A stretch of 64,000 nt of DNA from JAFNAG01 sp963824985. Its GTDB lineage: Bacteria > Acidobacteriota > UBA6911. The translations under genes and the position numbers were made by a program. The notes under the pieces are model-generated. The model was not told where the DNA came from. It saw nothing but the letters and a program-made list of their open reading frames with translations, and did no database searches. Every line of letters starts with the position of its first letter. Position 1 is the stretch's first letter. The stretch spans positions 124,001-188,000 of the forward strand of contig CAWGRQ010000047.1 of the NCBI GenBank assembly GCA_963824985.1, given 5' to 3'. Below, one piece after another: positions 17,203 through 26,588 of this stretch.

Positions 17203-18300
17203 CTACGCGGTTTCAGGCAGAAAATAGAAAACAATGGCAACCATCGTGTAGACCGCGAGCAGCTGGGCGCCCTCCATCCAGTTGGACTCGCCGTCGCGGG
17301 CAATCTCGTTGGCCAGGATTACGGCCAGAAACACGGCCAGCACCTCCGCGGGAGTAAAGACGAGGTTCATCGGCGACGGGCCGATGACCAGGCTGGCCAG
17401 GACGATTACGGGCGCAACGAAAAGCGCTACCTGGATGCTGCTGCCGATGGCTATCCCCAGGCTGAGATCCATGCGGTTGCGTACAGCAACGAGGACGGCG
17501 GTGCTGTGCTCGGCGGCATTCCCGATGATGGCGACCACCACCACGCCGACAAACAGACTGCTGATCCCAAGGGCGTGCGCGGCCGGCTCGACCGAACCCA
17601 CGAGGATCTCGCTCATCCAGGCCACCATGGCGGTCGCCGCTGCGAGCACCAGCAGGCTGGAGCGCAAATGCCAGGCCCCGTGGGTTTCCTCCGTCACCTG
17701 GGTAGCTTCGCCCCGATGACCGGTAAAGAAGTGCTTATGGGTGTGGAGGCCGAACAGCAGCGACAGGCCATAGGTGATCAGCAGCACGACGGCGAACTCC
17801 ACGCTGAGATCGGTTTCGGCGGATTGTGCGCGGGGTCCGGCCAGGTAGTGAAAGGCCGCCGGAAGAATCAGCCCGATGGTGGCCAGCGTCATCATCGTAG
17901 CCTGGATGCGCGCCCCGCCGGTGTGAAAGCTCTGGGTTTTGTGGCGGAGTCCTCCGGCCAGGAAGGCCGCTCCCAATACCAGCAGGATGTTGCCGATGAT
18001 CGACCCGGTCAGCGAGGCTTTGACGACATCGTACAGGCCCGCGCGCACAGCCATGATCGCAATGATCAACTCCGCCGCATTCCCGAACGTGGCGTTCAGG
18101 AGTCCCCCCACGCCTTCCCCGGCACGCGCCGCCAGATGTTCTGTGGCCTTCCCCATCCAGCCGGCGAGCGGAATAATTGCCAGACAGGCAGCGATGAATA
18201 TCCAGGCAGGATCTTTGTATCCCGACCATCGCAGGACGGGGGCAATGAGCACGAAAATAAGAAGCCAGTCCAGCCTCGGCCGGAGCCAGGAACGCTTCAT
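17203..18300 (-). CDS. Ca2+/H+ exchanger (CaCA family, CAX type)
   Basis: A 365-residue antiporter with eleven hydrophobic helices in two homologous halves. The first alpha repeat has G-G-L-L-N-A-T-F-G-N-A-A-E-L-I and the second V-V-A-I-I-G-N-A-A-E-H; both carry the glutamate that binds Ca2+. Such proteins expel Ca2+ (or other cations) using the proton gradient. An acidic loop is not obvious. ATG 18300 is supported by family length. It stands alone, between two repeat elements. Confidence 0.9.
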   Translation of the reverse strand: MKRSWLRPRLDWLLIFVLIAPVLRWSGYKDPAWIFIAACLAIIPLAGWMGKATEHLAARAGEGVGGLLNATFGNAAELIIAIMAVRAGLYDVVKASLTGSIIGNILLVLGAAFLAGGLRHKTQSFHTGGARIQATMMTLATIGLILPAAFHYLAGPRAQSAETDLSVEFAVVLLITYGLSLLFGLHTHKHFFTGHRGEATQVTEETHGAWHLRSSLLVLAAATAMVAWMSEILVGSVEPAAHALGISSLFVGVVVVAIIGNAAEHSTAVLVAVRNRMDLSLGIAIGSSIQVALFVAPVIVLASLVIGPSPMNLVFTPAEVLAVFLAVILANEIARDGESNWMEGAQLLAVYTMVAIVFYFLPETA

Positions 18301-18373
18301 GTTGTTCTCGCTCTAAGGAATAGAAGAGCCGACTATAGCGGGAGCCGGCATCCCAGTCAAACGAATGCGGAAT

Positions 18374-18521
18374 GGCCCTGCAATTCAGACCCCGCCTTCC
18401 TACACCGCCTGATAGGCGATCATGGATGCAAGGCGTGCGATCGAGAGCGGTGTGGCATGCGCGACAGCAGGTCGAGAAGCCCGACCGGCTGCGAGACAGG
18501 AAAAGGTCGATAATTGCGGCC
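18374..18521. repeat. Degenerate family B palindromic element
   Basis: Ends GGCCCTGCAATTCAGACC and GGTCGATAATTGCGGCC form an imperfect inverted pair. The interior (GGATGCAAGGCGTGCGATCGAGAG, then GGTCGAGAAGCCCGACCGG, interrupted here for length) resembles the better preserved copy at 24971-25143. It occupies most of the 293-base gap before the HtrA-like gene; nothing else is seen there. Confidence 0.5.
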
Positions 18522-18593
18522 AGTACCCTTCACCCTGTCGGCCTGATTCCAAAGGCCTGGCAGCCTATAGCCTAAACCGCTACAGCCCTGGAT

Positions 18594-20051
18594 TCAGGGT
18601 GTGGGCTTGCGGAAAGGGGCGGGCAGCCGGGGCAACTGAACCGTCTTGCTCAATTCAACCCCTTTGCGCACCAATCGCAGTACCAGGCGACCGCCTGAGC
18701 CGAGCGACCTGACGTGGTCGAAGAAGGTCTGCGGGCTGCCCGCACGCGCTCCGTCAACATCCAGGATAACATCACCCGCTATGATACCCGCGCGGTCGAA
18801 AGGGGCCCGCCTGGTCACGCTCGCCACAAACAGGCCGGGCTGCCAGGTCATTTGCAGGAAATCTGCGAGCTGCGGGGTGAGCAGCACCAGCTCGATGCCG
18901 AGCATCGTCTGCAGCGGAGCCTCGCGGTCCGGCACCGTTGCACCGGACATGCTCTTGACCCCCGGGAAGTCGATAACCAGCCGCTCCCTCGGATCCTGCG
19001 CCTTTCTGGCTTCGATAAGCGCGGTCACCTTCAACGGCTTGCCCTGGCGCAGAATTTCGATTTCAGCGCTGGAGCCGATCGGAGTGTCCTGCACGATCTG
19101 TATGAACTTACGGGCGTCACGGATCGATGCGCCGTTCCATTTGACCAGAACATCGCGAGCTGCCAGCCCGGCCTTGTACGCCGGGCTGTCTTTATCGATA
19201 TCGGCAATCGAAACTCCGTTTCCGGAATCGATATCGGCGTCTACGATCACTCCGAGCCACCCGGTCTGGATGTCGCCGCCGGCCTTAATGATCTTGCGGG
19301 CGGAGCCGAGCAGCTGTGAGACCGGAAAGATATTCACCGAAGCCGCCGGGGCCGGCATCGTCCTCTGCGATTCCTGGTCGGCGATGATCCCGATAATCTG
19401 GTTTCGGGCATTAAGCAACGGCGCGCCGATGACGCTCAACGGCCGGCTGATCCTGATGGCCCAGTCATTCCCATCCGCAGCATTGCCCGCTGTACCCACC
19501 GACAGCACGCGCGCGCTCTCAAACCCGGAGATCCGGGGACTATCCACCACTGGCATGATTACGGAGACACTATCTGTAATCTTGCAGCTCTCGCAGAGGG
19601 GAGTTTTCCGAAGTCCGGCCCCGTCGCAAAGCACGATCGCAACCCTCATGCTCTGATCAATCCCGATCAGTTTCGCGGGATGCTTGATGCCCTTGGCATC
19701 GATGACTTCAATCCTGGGGTTGCGCGCATGAATGTTGAGCCAGCGATAGCCCACAAAGGTCAGGACATGCCCCTTGTCGTCGAGGACGATGCCGCTGGAC
19801 GGAATCCACTCGATAATCGTCGGGCGATAGCTCTGAAGGCCCTTCGCCCCCAGATCAATCACGGTCCCTGTCGGTTGCGCTGCTTCATCGGTGGTGAAAA
19901 TGTTTACACGAACGAGGGTTTCCGCCGCCTGCCGGAGCGCGTCGTCCTGGCTCATGGCCATCGGACAGGCCAGCAGAATCATGATGCCGATCAGCGTCAG
20001 GCGCTGTAATCCGATTGGATGGGCAGCTCTGGATGCAGGCATGGTCGGCAC
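18594..20051 (-). CDS. HtrA/DegP-like protein with two PDZ domains and no catalytic triad
   Basis: A 485-residue secreted protein: N-terminal signal peptide ending near A-M-S-Q, a trypsin-like domain (about 40-255) and two PDZ domains (about 260-350 and 385-475, the latter with G-D-V-I-L-D-V-D-G). The protease residues are replaced. The T-N-x-H site reads T-F-V-G, the T-D-L-A site reads M-R-V-A-I, and G-N-S-G-G-P reads V-I-G-A-P. It therefore probably binds rather than cuts misfolded envelope proteins. The GTG at 20051 overlaps the anti-sigma stop; ATG 20042 is an alternative. It is third in a sigma-E operon, the place MucD/DegP proteases occupy elsewhere. Confidence 0.82.
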   Translation of the reverse strand: MPTMPASRAAHPIGLQRLTLIGIMILLACPMAMSQDDALRQAAETLVRVNIFTTDEAAQPTGTVIDLGAKGLQSYRPTIIEWIPSSGIVLDDKGHVLTFVGYRWLNIHARNPRIEVIDAKGIKHPAKLIGIDQSMRVAIVLCDGAGLRKTPLCESCKITDSVSVIMPVVDSPRISGFESARVLSVGTAGNAADGNDWAIRISRPLSVIGAPLLNARNQIIGIIADQESQRTMPAPAASVNIFPVSQLLGSARKIIKAGGDIQTGWLGVIVDADIDSGNGVSIADIDKDSPAYKAGLAARDVLVKWNGASIRDARKFIQIVQDTPIGSSAEIEILRQGKPLKVTALIEARKAQDPRERLVIDFPGVKSMSGATVPDREAPLQTMLGIELVLLTPQLADFLQMTWQPGLFVASVTRRAPFDRAGIIAGDVILDVDGARAGSPQTFFDHVRSLGSGGRLVLRLVRKGVELSKTVQLPRLPAPFRKPTP

Positions 20052-20749
20052 TAATGACTCACATTCCGGATAAAATATTCTTGCGAGGGCTGGTCATACC
20101 GCATGCGGATCGTCCTGGGCAGCCTCATAATCAGCTGTCTGTCGCCGGAAACGGGAACGAGAAACTCATAGTAATCCGAATCGCCCGGCTCAGAATAGGG
20201 AATAGCCCAGGCGTCCCGGCCAAAATAACCCGAAGCGCCGACATTCAACGCGCCGCCGGGACTCACAGAATCGCCCCAGCCAGCCAATCCCATCCGCGAT
20301 GACACCGAGGTGGGATCCCCACCCCCGCCTGGATAGCGTTGTTCCTGTTGTGTGCGGTCGGGAGACTGTTGGAATTCAGCCTCGAAGTATCTGACTCCGA
20401 AACGGGAGAGGGTAAAAGCGCCCGCAATCAGAACCACGGCTGCGGCTGCGGTGCCTGCCGTCCTCCAGGATAGCCGGTCAAAGCCGTAGACCCAGAAGCT
20501 CTCGAGTTTCCAGAACCGGTGGCGCGCTTTTTCCTCCCGGATCTTGCCCAGCAACAAGGTCTCAAAATCGGCGGGAGCGCCGACCCGCGCCAGCTCGCGA
20601 GTCCGCTGCCGGAGGTGGAGAGCTTCCGAAACATGCTTTTCGCAGGCATAGCACTGTTTGGCATGCCGCTCCATCCCGAAGCGGGCAGGAAAATCGATCC
20701 CGCCTTCCAGGTAATCCTCAAGTCGTCGATGAAACGTGCGGCAGTCCAT
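20051..20749 (-). CDS. Zinc-binding anti-sigma factor, membrane anchored
   Basis: A 232-residue protein whose N-terminus holds the ZAS motif H-x3-C-x2-C (H-A-K-Q-C-Y-A-C, near residue 30), used by anti-sigma factors to clamp ECF sigma factors. One membrane helix follows at about residues 90-110 (A-A-V-V-L-I-A-G-A-F), then a periplasmic domain rich in Gly, Ser and Tyr. It starts nine bases after the sigma gene stop, so stoichiometric expression is likely. Release of sigma presumably follows envelope stress; the trigger is not visible. ATG 20749 gives the family-typical start. Confidence 0.85.
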   Translation of the reverse strand: MDCRTFHRRLEDYLEGGIDFPARFGMERHAKQCYACEKHVSEALHLRQRTRELARVGAPADFETLLLGKIREEKARHRFWKLESFWVYGFDRLSWRTAGTAAAAVVLIAGAFTLSRFGVRYFEAEFQQSPDRTQQEQRYPGGGGDPTSVSSRMGLAGWGDSVSPGGALNVGASGYFGRDAWAIPYSEPGDSDYYEFLVPVSGDRQLIMRLPRTIRMRYDQPSQEYFIRNVSH

Positions 20750-20757
20750 ATCGCTGT

Positions 20758-21402
20758 CTATACGTAATGCTCCAGCTTGCGCTGGAGAAGTTCTCTGGCT
20801 CGATGCAGCCGGGATTTGATCGTGCCGGTCGAACACTTCATGATCCTGGCAATCGTCTCGTACGGCAGTTCCTGAACTTCTTTCATGATGAAAGCGGTCC
20901 GGTACTTCTCGGGGAGAGATCGGATCGCGTCCCCCAGCACCTGAGAGCTTTCCTTGCGCAGCATCTCATCCCGCGGCCCGCGCCGGACGTCTGAGATCTG
21001 CAACTCGGGCCGTTCGCTGTCGCCGTTCCGATTGCTGTCCCAGACATTATTGTAAAACACCTGGCCACGCCGCTTGCGGTAGCGCATTTCGTCGATGGCC
21101 AGATTCGTGGCGATGCGGTACAGCCAGGTCGAGAACTGGTAAATATTGCTGTAACGGCCGATGTTCTTGTAAACCCGCAGGAAGGTTTCCTGGGCCAGAT
21201 CGGCGGCAACATCATAGTTGCCGACCATCATGTTCAGATAGTTGGTCAGGGCGTCCTTGTACTTGGTCACCAGCATGGTGAAGGCGGCATCATTGCCGGC
21301 GATGAACTCGCGCACCAGGTTGTTGTCGGTGCCCGGAACCGCCTGCGTCAGACCAAGCTCCAACTCCGCCATGGGCAGAATTTCCCCTTGCACTTCAGCC
21401 AT
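20758..21402 (-). CDS. ECF RNA polymerase sigma factor (RpoE-like)
   Basis: About 214 residues with region 2 (D-L-A-Q-E-T-F-L-R-V-Y near residue 70, F-S-T-W-L-Y-R-I-A-T-N, then D-E-M-R-Y-R-K-R) and region 4 (L-P-E-K-Y-R-T-A-F, then helix-turn-helix Y-E-T-I-A-R-I-M-K-C-S-T-G-T-I-K-S-R). It directs transcription of an envelope-type stress regulon, probably including its own operon. The start is uncertain: ATG 21402 or ATG 21372, the latter with AAGGGGA at good spacing. Region 1.1 is absent, as expected for ECF factors. Confidence 0.9.
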   Translation of the reverse strand: MAEVQGEILPMAELELGLTQAVPGTDNNLVREFIAGNDAAFTMLVTKYKDALTNYLNMMVGNYDVAADLAQETFLRVYKNIGRYSNIYQFSTWLYRIATNLAIDEMRYRKRRGQVFYNNVWDSNRNGDSERPELQISDVRRGPRDEMLRKESSQVLGDAIRSLPEKYRTAFIMKEVQELPYETIARIMKCSTGTIKSRLHRARELLQRKLEHYV

Positions 21403-21472
21403 TCCCTTTCTCTTTCTCAGCTCCCACAACGCCTTATACTTACACGAAGCGGCCAGCTTCCTGTTTCCCGAA

Positions 21473-24100
21473 TTATTTCATTTCCATCCAGGTGTCGCCA
21501 AGGCCCAGATCGACGCGCAGCGGCACTTTCAGGGTGACGGCGTTTTCCATCTCCTGCCGGATCATCTCCTGCACCTCCGCAACTTCCTGATTTGGGCTTT
21601 CAAGCACCAGCTCGTCATGAACCTGCAGGAGGATTCTAGACGATAGTCCCTTATTCTGCAATGTCTTCCGGATTCGAATCATGGCGATCTTGATGATGTC
21701 CGCCGCAGTCCCCTGGATCGGAGTGTTCACGGCGGTTCGCTCGGCAAACTGACGGACCGCGTAATCCCGGCTCAGGATGTCCGGAATCGGCCGGATCCGG
21801 CCCAAAAGCGTACGCGCCAATCCCGTGCGGCGAGTCTCCTCGATCGTCCGGTCAAGCCACGTACGGACTCCCTGGTAGCGCTCAAAGTAGGCATTTATGA
21901 AAGCCTGGGCCTCCTCGCGGGTAATTCCAAGCCTCTGCGCCAGCCCGAACGCGGACAATCCATAGACGATGCCAAAATTGATGACTTTGGCCCGGCGGCG
22001 GCATTCGGACCGGTTCGCCAATTCCGCCTCACTGAAAACTTCGCGCGCAGTCCGTTCATGGATGTCCTCGTTGTTCCGGAAGGCATCGATGAGCACCGGA
22101 TCTTCAGACAGATGTGCCAATACGCGTAACTCCACCTGGGAGTAGTCGGCGGAAACGAGCTTGTTCCCCGTATCGGGGACGAAAGCGCCCCGGATGCGCC
22201 GGCCGAGGTCGGTCCGGATGGGAATATTCTGCAGGTTCGGATCGGAACTGGACAATCGTCCGGTGGCAGCTCCGGTCTGGTGAAAGGAAGTGTGAATTCT
22301 TCCGGTTTCAGGATGGATCAGCCCCGGCAGGCTGTCCACATAGGTCGATTTCAGCTTGGTGAGCTGCCGGTAGTCCAGGATCAACTGCGGCAGTTCGTAG
22401 GATTGGGCCAGTTCCTCGAGAACCCCCTGATCAGTGCTGTACCCCTTCGTTTTGCGCGTCTTTTTCAGCATCGGGAGGTTGAGCCGCTCAAAGAGAACCT
22501 CGCCGAGCTGCTTTGGGGAATTGATGTTGAACTCAACGCCGGCGACCTCATAAATCCGACGAGTAAGCCCGCCGATCTGCTTCTCCATTTCGATGGAAAG
22601 AGATTGCAGCGTGTTCGGGTCCACCCGTATCCCGTTGCGCTCCATGTCGATCAACACCGGAATCAGCGGCAGCTCAATGTCCCGGTAAAGGGTTCGAAGC
22701 CCCAGAGAATCCATTTGGGGGGAGATCAGGTCATACAAGCGGCGTACCGCTTCGAGTTCCTGGCCGAGTTCGTGAGCGACCTGATTCCGGGCCGCATCAG
22801 GAAGCAGCGCCGGGCCGGCGGCATCCGGCGCCGCCAGGGCAAGGTGCAGTTGTTCCAGAGCCCAGCTTCTGAGGGAATAGTCTCCCAGGTGAGGAGCCGT
22901 CAGAAACGCCATCAGCATCACATCGTCGACCGGCCCAACCATGTTTATGCCGCCGGACTCCTGGGCTAGCCGGCAGAGCTTGGCATCCCAGCATATCCAC
23001 GTTATTTCCGGCTGGCTCATGGTGCGACTCCACCGCCGTGCAGTGGTTTCATCCGTCAGATCGAGAAGTGCGGAGCGCCCGGCTCCGCTACTCACGCAGG
23101 CGGCCACGGCTTTCCGTCGCGTCAGTTCGACCGCTTTCGTCCTCAGGGTCAAAAAGGCCCGGGGGCGGCTTTCGATCTCATCGAGAAATGGTTCAACCTC
23201 TTGAGGTGCCAACCATTTCGCCTCCTGCACCTCCTGTGGGGATTCCTCGAGGAACTCCAGCATTAGAGACTTGAACTCGAGTTCTGCGAATAGCTGAAAG
23301 GCCGCTTTCCGGTCCGGCGGGCTGAGCACGAGGGCCTCGAGGTCCAGTTCGACCGGAAGGTCACGGTGGATGGTTGCAAGTTCGCGGCTCAGGCGGATCA
23401 GTTCGGCGTTGTCGCGCAGGCTCTGCTGGTAGGTCTTTCTCTTTACCTTTTCCCAGTTCAGCAGGCAGTTTTCGATCGTCCCGAACGTCTGGATCAGCTC
23501 CTTCGCCCCCTTCTCCCCGATGCCGGGCGCGCCGGGAATATTGTCCGAGCTATCTCCCCACAGGCCCAGAAGATCGGGCACCTGTCGGGGGGCGACTCCC
23601 ATTTTTTCCATGACCTTTTGAGTATCGAGAATCTGGTTCGATTTCATGGGATCGATAACCAGGATGTGCTCGTTAACGAGCTGCAGCATATCCTTGTCGC
23701 TTGTGACCAGGATGGCGGTCAGCCCGACGTCAACCGCCTTGAAGGCCAGTGTGCCCAGCACGTCGTCCGCCTCGTATCCAGGCTGGGAGAGCACGGGAAC
23801 CCCGAAGACCTCGCACAATCTCCTGATCAGCGGCAGTTGTGCAACCAGATCGTCCGGCATGGGTTTGCGCGTGGCCTTATAGGCCTCAAACGCCTCGTGA
23901 CGCACCGTTGGCCCTTCCAGGTCGAACGCCACCCCGATGTAGTCGGGCTTCTCCTCTTCGATGAGTTTGCGCAGCATCGAGGTGAACCCATAGACGGCGT
24001 TGGTGGGAATACCCTTGGTGTTGCTCAACTTGGGTATGGCATAGTAGGCACGATAGATATGCGACATGCCGTCGATCAGGACCAGACGCTTGCGGCTCAT
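21473..24100 (-). CDS. polA: DNA polymerase I
   Basis: An 875-residue repair and Okazaki-fragment polymerase. The 5'-3' exonuclease domain starts L-I-D-G-M-S-H-I-Y-R-A-Y-Y-A-I and includes S-D-K-D-M-L-Q-L-V. The middle domain (about 320-510) keeps the 3'-5' exonuclease fold, but the first metal-binding motif D-x-E reads L-T-L, so proofreading is probably lost. The polymerase domain has motif A (D-Y-S-Q-V-E-L-R), motif B (R-R-A-K-V-I-N-F-G-I-V-Y-G) and motif C (Q-V-H-D-E-L-V-L-E). Start ATG 24100 is preferred; ATG 24112 is possible. It lies downstream of, but is not clearly coupled to, the sigma-E cluster. Confidence 0.93.
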   Translation of the reverse strand: MSRKRLVLIDGMSHIYRAYYAIPKLSNTKGIPTNAVYGFTSMLRKLIEEEKPDYIGVAFDLEGPTVRHEAFEAYKATRKPMPDDLVAQLPLIRRLCEVFGVPVLSQPGYEADDVLGTLAFKAVDVGLTAILVTSDKDMLQLVNEHILVIDPMKSNQILDTQKVMEKMGVAPRQVPDLLGLWGDSSDNIPGAPGIGEKGAKELIQTFGTIENCLLNWEKVKRKTYQQSLRDNAELIRLSRELATIHRDLPVELDLEALVLSPPDRKAAFQLFAELEFKSLMLEFLEESPQEVQEAKWLAPQEVEPFLDEIESRPRAFLTLRTKAVELTRRKAVAACVSSGAGRSALLDLTDETTARRWSRTMSQPEITWICWDAKLCRLAQESGGINMVGPVDDVMLMAFLTAPHLGDYSLRSWALEQLHLALAAPDAAGPALLPDAARNQVAHELGQELEAVRRLYDLISPQMDSLGLRTLYRDIELPLIPVLIDMERNGIRVDPNTLQSLSIEMEKQIGGLTRRIYEVAGVEFNINSPKQLGEVLFERLNLPMLKKTRKTKGYSTDQGVLEELAQSYELPQLILDYRQLTKLKSTYVDSLPGLIHPETGRIHTSFHQTGAATGRLSSSDPNLQNIPIRTDLGRRIRGAFVPDTGNKLVSADYSQVELRVLAHLSEDPVLIDAFRNNEDIHERTAREVFSEAELANRSECRRRAKVINFGIVYGLSAFGLAQRLGITREEAQAFINAYFERYQGVRTWLDRTIEETRRTGLARTLLGRIRPIPDILSRDYAVRQFAERTAVNTPIQGTAADIIKIAMIRIRKTLQNKGLSSRILLQVHDELVLESPNQEVAEVQEMIRQEMENAVTLKVPLRVDLGLGDTWMEMK

Positions 24101-24288
24101 GAAGGCACCCATGTGAAGACGATATTCATGGCGATATCGGGGGAACGATCCCGGTTTCGCGGTTCGGATCAGGACAATGTTCCATTGTAGCATGAAGCCA
24201 CGGCGGGATCGGGCCGACGGCACCGGGATTTCGAGATTCCGGATGCCCCTCATGGCCGGCGCCCTGCTGATGGAGATCGGAGCGGAAC

Positions 24289-24846
24289 ATGGCAGGTGAA
24301 CGGAATCCGGAGACCGCGGTTATCCAACACCGGGTGCTGCACCGCGGCAAAGTTGTCGATTTGTTCGTTGATACGATCCGCCTGCCGTCGGGAAAGGAAG
24401 CAATCCGCGAGGTAGTGCACCACCCCGGCGGAGTGGTGGCCATTCCGATCCTGGAAGACGGCCGGCTGCTTTTGATCCGCCAGTTCCGTTATGCGCTCCA
24501 GAAATATATCCTCGAGTTTCCGGCGGGCAAGCTCGACAGCGGCCAGCCGCCGTTGGAAACCATGCAGCGCGAACTCGAGGAGGAGACCGGATATCACTCC
24601 GGGGATCTGCGCTATGTGCTCTCCTTTCATACCTCTCCCGGATTCTGCGACGAGATCATTCACCTGTTTACAGCCTCGGACCTGACCCATGCCGGCCAGC
24701 GGCTCGAAGAGGGGGAGCATATCCTCGTGGAAAGCTATTCATTGGAAGAGTGCCTCCACATGATTCAGACCGGAGACATCGCCGACGCCAAGACCATCCT
24801 GGGTCTGCTCTGGTACCACTCTCAGAACCCCAACCCGGTCAGATGA
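24289..24846 (+). CDS. Nudix hydrolase, ADP-ribose pyrophosphatase type
   Basis: A 185-residue NUDIX enzyme that hydrolyses ADP-ribose or similar nucleoside diphosphate derivatives. The Nudix box is R-E-L-E-E-E-T-G-Y preceded by F-P-A-G-K-L-D-S-G; the F-P-A-G-K-x-D block is typical of NudF-type enzymes. G-G-V-V-A-I-P and R-Q-F-R-Y lie before the box as in that subfamily. GGAGCGGAAC precedes ATG 24289. It is divergent from polA, and the promoters share the ~190-base gap. Confidence 0.88.
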   Translation: MAGERNPETAVIQHRVLHRGKVVDLFVDTIRLPSGKEAIREVVHHPGGVVAIPILEDGRLLLIRQFRYALQKYILEFPAGKLDSGQPPLETMQRELEEETGYHSGDLRYVLSFHTSPGFCDEIIHLFTASDLTHAGQRLEEGEHILVESYSLEECLHMIQTGDIADAKTILGLLWYHSQNPNPVR

Positions 24847-24970
24847 GACCCCTTGCCCGAGGGCACTTCCCGGGGCCAGCACGCCTTTCCTGCTTTTTGT
24901 GATCTTCGGACACATTTACTGCTGAAGAATTTGCGCGTTTCCGCCGATGGAAAAGGAGAATATATCTAGC

Positions 24971-25143
24971 CCGCATTTCTCACCAGATTTCGTAGCGAGG
25001 CGGCGCAGACGGGCATGGATACAAGGCGCGCGACCGAGGGCTCCGCAGGCGTACTCGACAGTACGTCGAGGAGCCCGACCGAGCGCAACGCAGTAGACAT
25101 GCCCGGATCCGCCGCCGCAGTAGAAAGCTGGTGAGAAATGCGG
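24971..25143. repeat. Family B palindromic element, best copy
   Basis: Perfect 16-base inverted ends CCGCATTTCTCACCAG (24971-24986) and its complement (25128-25143) enclose a GC-rich body with GCGTACTCGACAGTACG as an inner stem. It lies in the gap between the Nudix gene and the coiled-coil gene. Its right end overlaps spurious upstream in-frame codons of that gene. Related body sequence occurs in family A elements and at 18374-18521. Confidence 0.78.
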
Positions 25144-25182
25144 TCTGGCTGCCGTGGCCCTGATTGTCCGGAGTCCGATATC

Positions 25183-26427
25183 GTGAACTGTCCCAAATGC
25201 GGTTTCGTCCAGGAAGAGCGGGCGGATTGCAGAAAGTGCGGGGTCGTCTTCGCCAAGTTTTTCGCCCTCCACGCTGCTGATTGCGCCTCCCCCATGGAAC
25301 CGGCGGACTCACCTGTCCCCCTAAAAGGACCATACGAGGAATACACGGCTCAGGAGGTAGCGGACCTGGTTGAACTTCGGCAGGGACTGCGCGATCTGCA
25401 GCATCGATTTAAAGAACTTGAGTTTGAGCGGGCGGAGCGCAAACGCATGCAGGGGGAAATAAGAGCCATGGATGACCGGGTGCAGGCCGTCCTGGATCAG
25501 CTGGGCGCCCACCAGCAGAGGATCGAACAAAACATCGCCGAACTCGCAGCTACACAGCCCGCCGCGCTGGAACAGGGGCTGGCGGACTTGCGCCTGGAAT
25601 TACGCGACCTCGATGTCGAGGCAATTCACAGGCGCATCGACTGGATGGAAAACAGCCTCTCCCTGAATGCCGGGGAGATGTGCGCCCGATCCGAATTGCA
25701 GCCGCTCGAACAACTTCCCGGGATGGACGCACGGCTGACAGAAGTCGAGCACCGGCTGACCGAGATTCTCGAAAGCCGGGGTCCGAATGCCTCGAACGGG
25801 ACCCAGACCCAAGTCGAAGGTGCCGTCAAAACGATTGAAGAAATGCGCGCCGCGCTCCAAGCCGTAACCATCCGCTATACTGAGATCGGCGAGCTGAAGA
25901 AGAACCATCTGGTTTTGCGCAACCTGTGTGAATCTCTCCAGCAGGCTCTGGACGCGTCGCGCAAAGAGTCTGCCGCCGGCAACTCGGCCAGAATCCGAGA
26001 GATTCAGAATGAGATGTCGGCCCTGCGGGCCGAGGTGCGCAAAGCTTATGAACGCATGGATCTGCTGGAAACACAGCCCGCTCCGGCTGCACCCGGCCAC
26101 GAGGCTGCTACCCGGGAGGACCTCGTTTCCCTTAGGAACGAATCTGCGACCGCCAGCCAATACCTGAGTGAAGAACGGGCCCGGATGGACTCCAAGATCG
26201 ACGCCCTGCGGGCCGAAGTGGCCGTTTTCAACCGCGAAGTCACCTGCCTGCGCCAGGAACTCCTCGAAGCGCGCTCCCAAATGAAGTCCATGCAGGAACA
26301 GGACGATGGCATCAAGACCGTGGCTCCAGGGGGCGCGACCGTACCCACCTCGGCCGACATGGTCGACATCCGCGATCATCTCGGCGAAATTCGCCGCTTC
26401 ATGGCCTCGCTATCCCGCAAACTATAA
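25183..26427 (+). CDS. Zinc-ribbon plus long coiled-coil protein
   Basis: A 414-residue protein. It starts with a zinc ribbon (C-P-K-C-G-F near residue 3 and C-R-K-C-G-V near 17). A Glu/Arg/Leu-rich coiled coil of about 330 residues follows and continues nearly to the end. The GTG at 25183 has CGGAG nine bases upstream and begins exactly at the ribbon; an earlier Met would lie inside the family B repeat. No signal peptide or membrane helix. It could be a scaffold or filament protein of the cytoplasm; I cannot name a family. Confidence 0.72.
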   Translation: MNCPKCGFVQEERADCRKCGVVFAKFFALHAADCASPMEPADSPVPLKGPYEEYTAQEVADLVELRQGLRDLQHRFKELEFERAERKRMQGEIRAMDDRVQAVLDQLGAHQQRIEQNIAELAATQPAALEQGLADLRLELRDLDVEAIHRRIDWMENSLSLNAGEMCARSELQPLEQLPGMDARLTEVEHRLTEILESRGPNASNGTQTQVEGAVKTIEEMRAALQAVTIRYTEIGELKKNHLVLRNLCESLQQALDASRKESAAGNSARIREIQNEMSALRAEVRKAYERMDLLETQPAPAAPGHEAATREDLVSLRNESATASQYLSEERARMDSKIDALRAEVAVFNREVTCLRQELLEARSQMKSMQEQDDGIKTVAPGGATVPTSADMVDIRDHLGEIRRFMASLSRKL

Positions 26428-26588
26428 CGCTTCCAGAACCTCCAGAATCAGGCAACACAGGGGGTCTTGCGGCTTGCCGCCCGCGTCACACTATCGGAAC
26501 CGCAGCCCGATTGAATTCCAGACTATTTCTGCCTCAATTGTGGTAGAATGTTGGATTAACCCTGGATACAATACCTTGAGGGCATAAC

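Noticed and set aside
25138..25182. Upstream start of the zinc-ribbon coiled-coil gene
   Set aside because: That codon lies inside the right end of the family B repeat, and the protein-like part starts at GTG 25183 with a good ribosome binding site.
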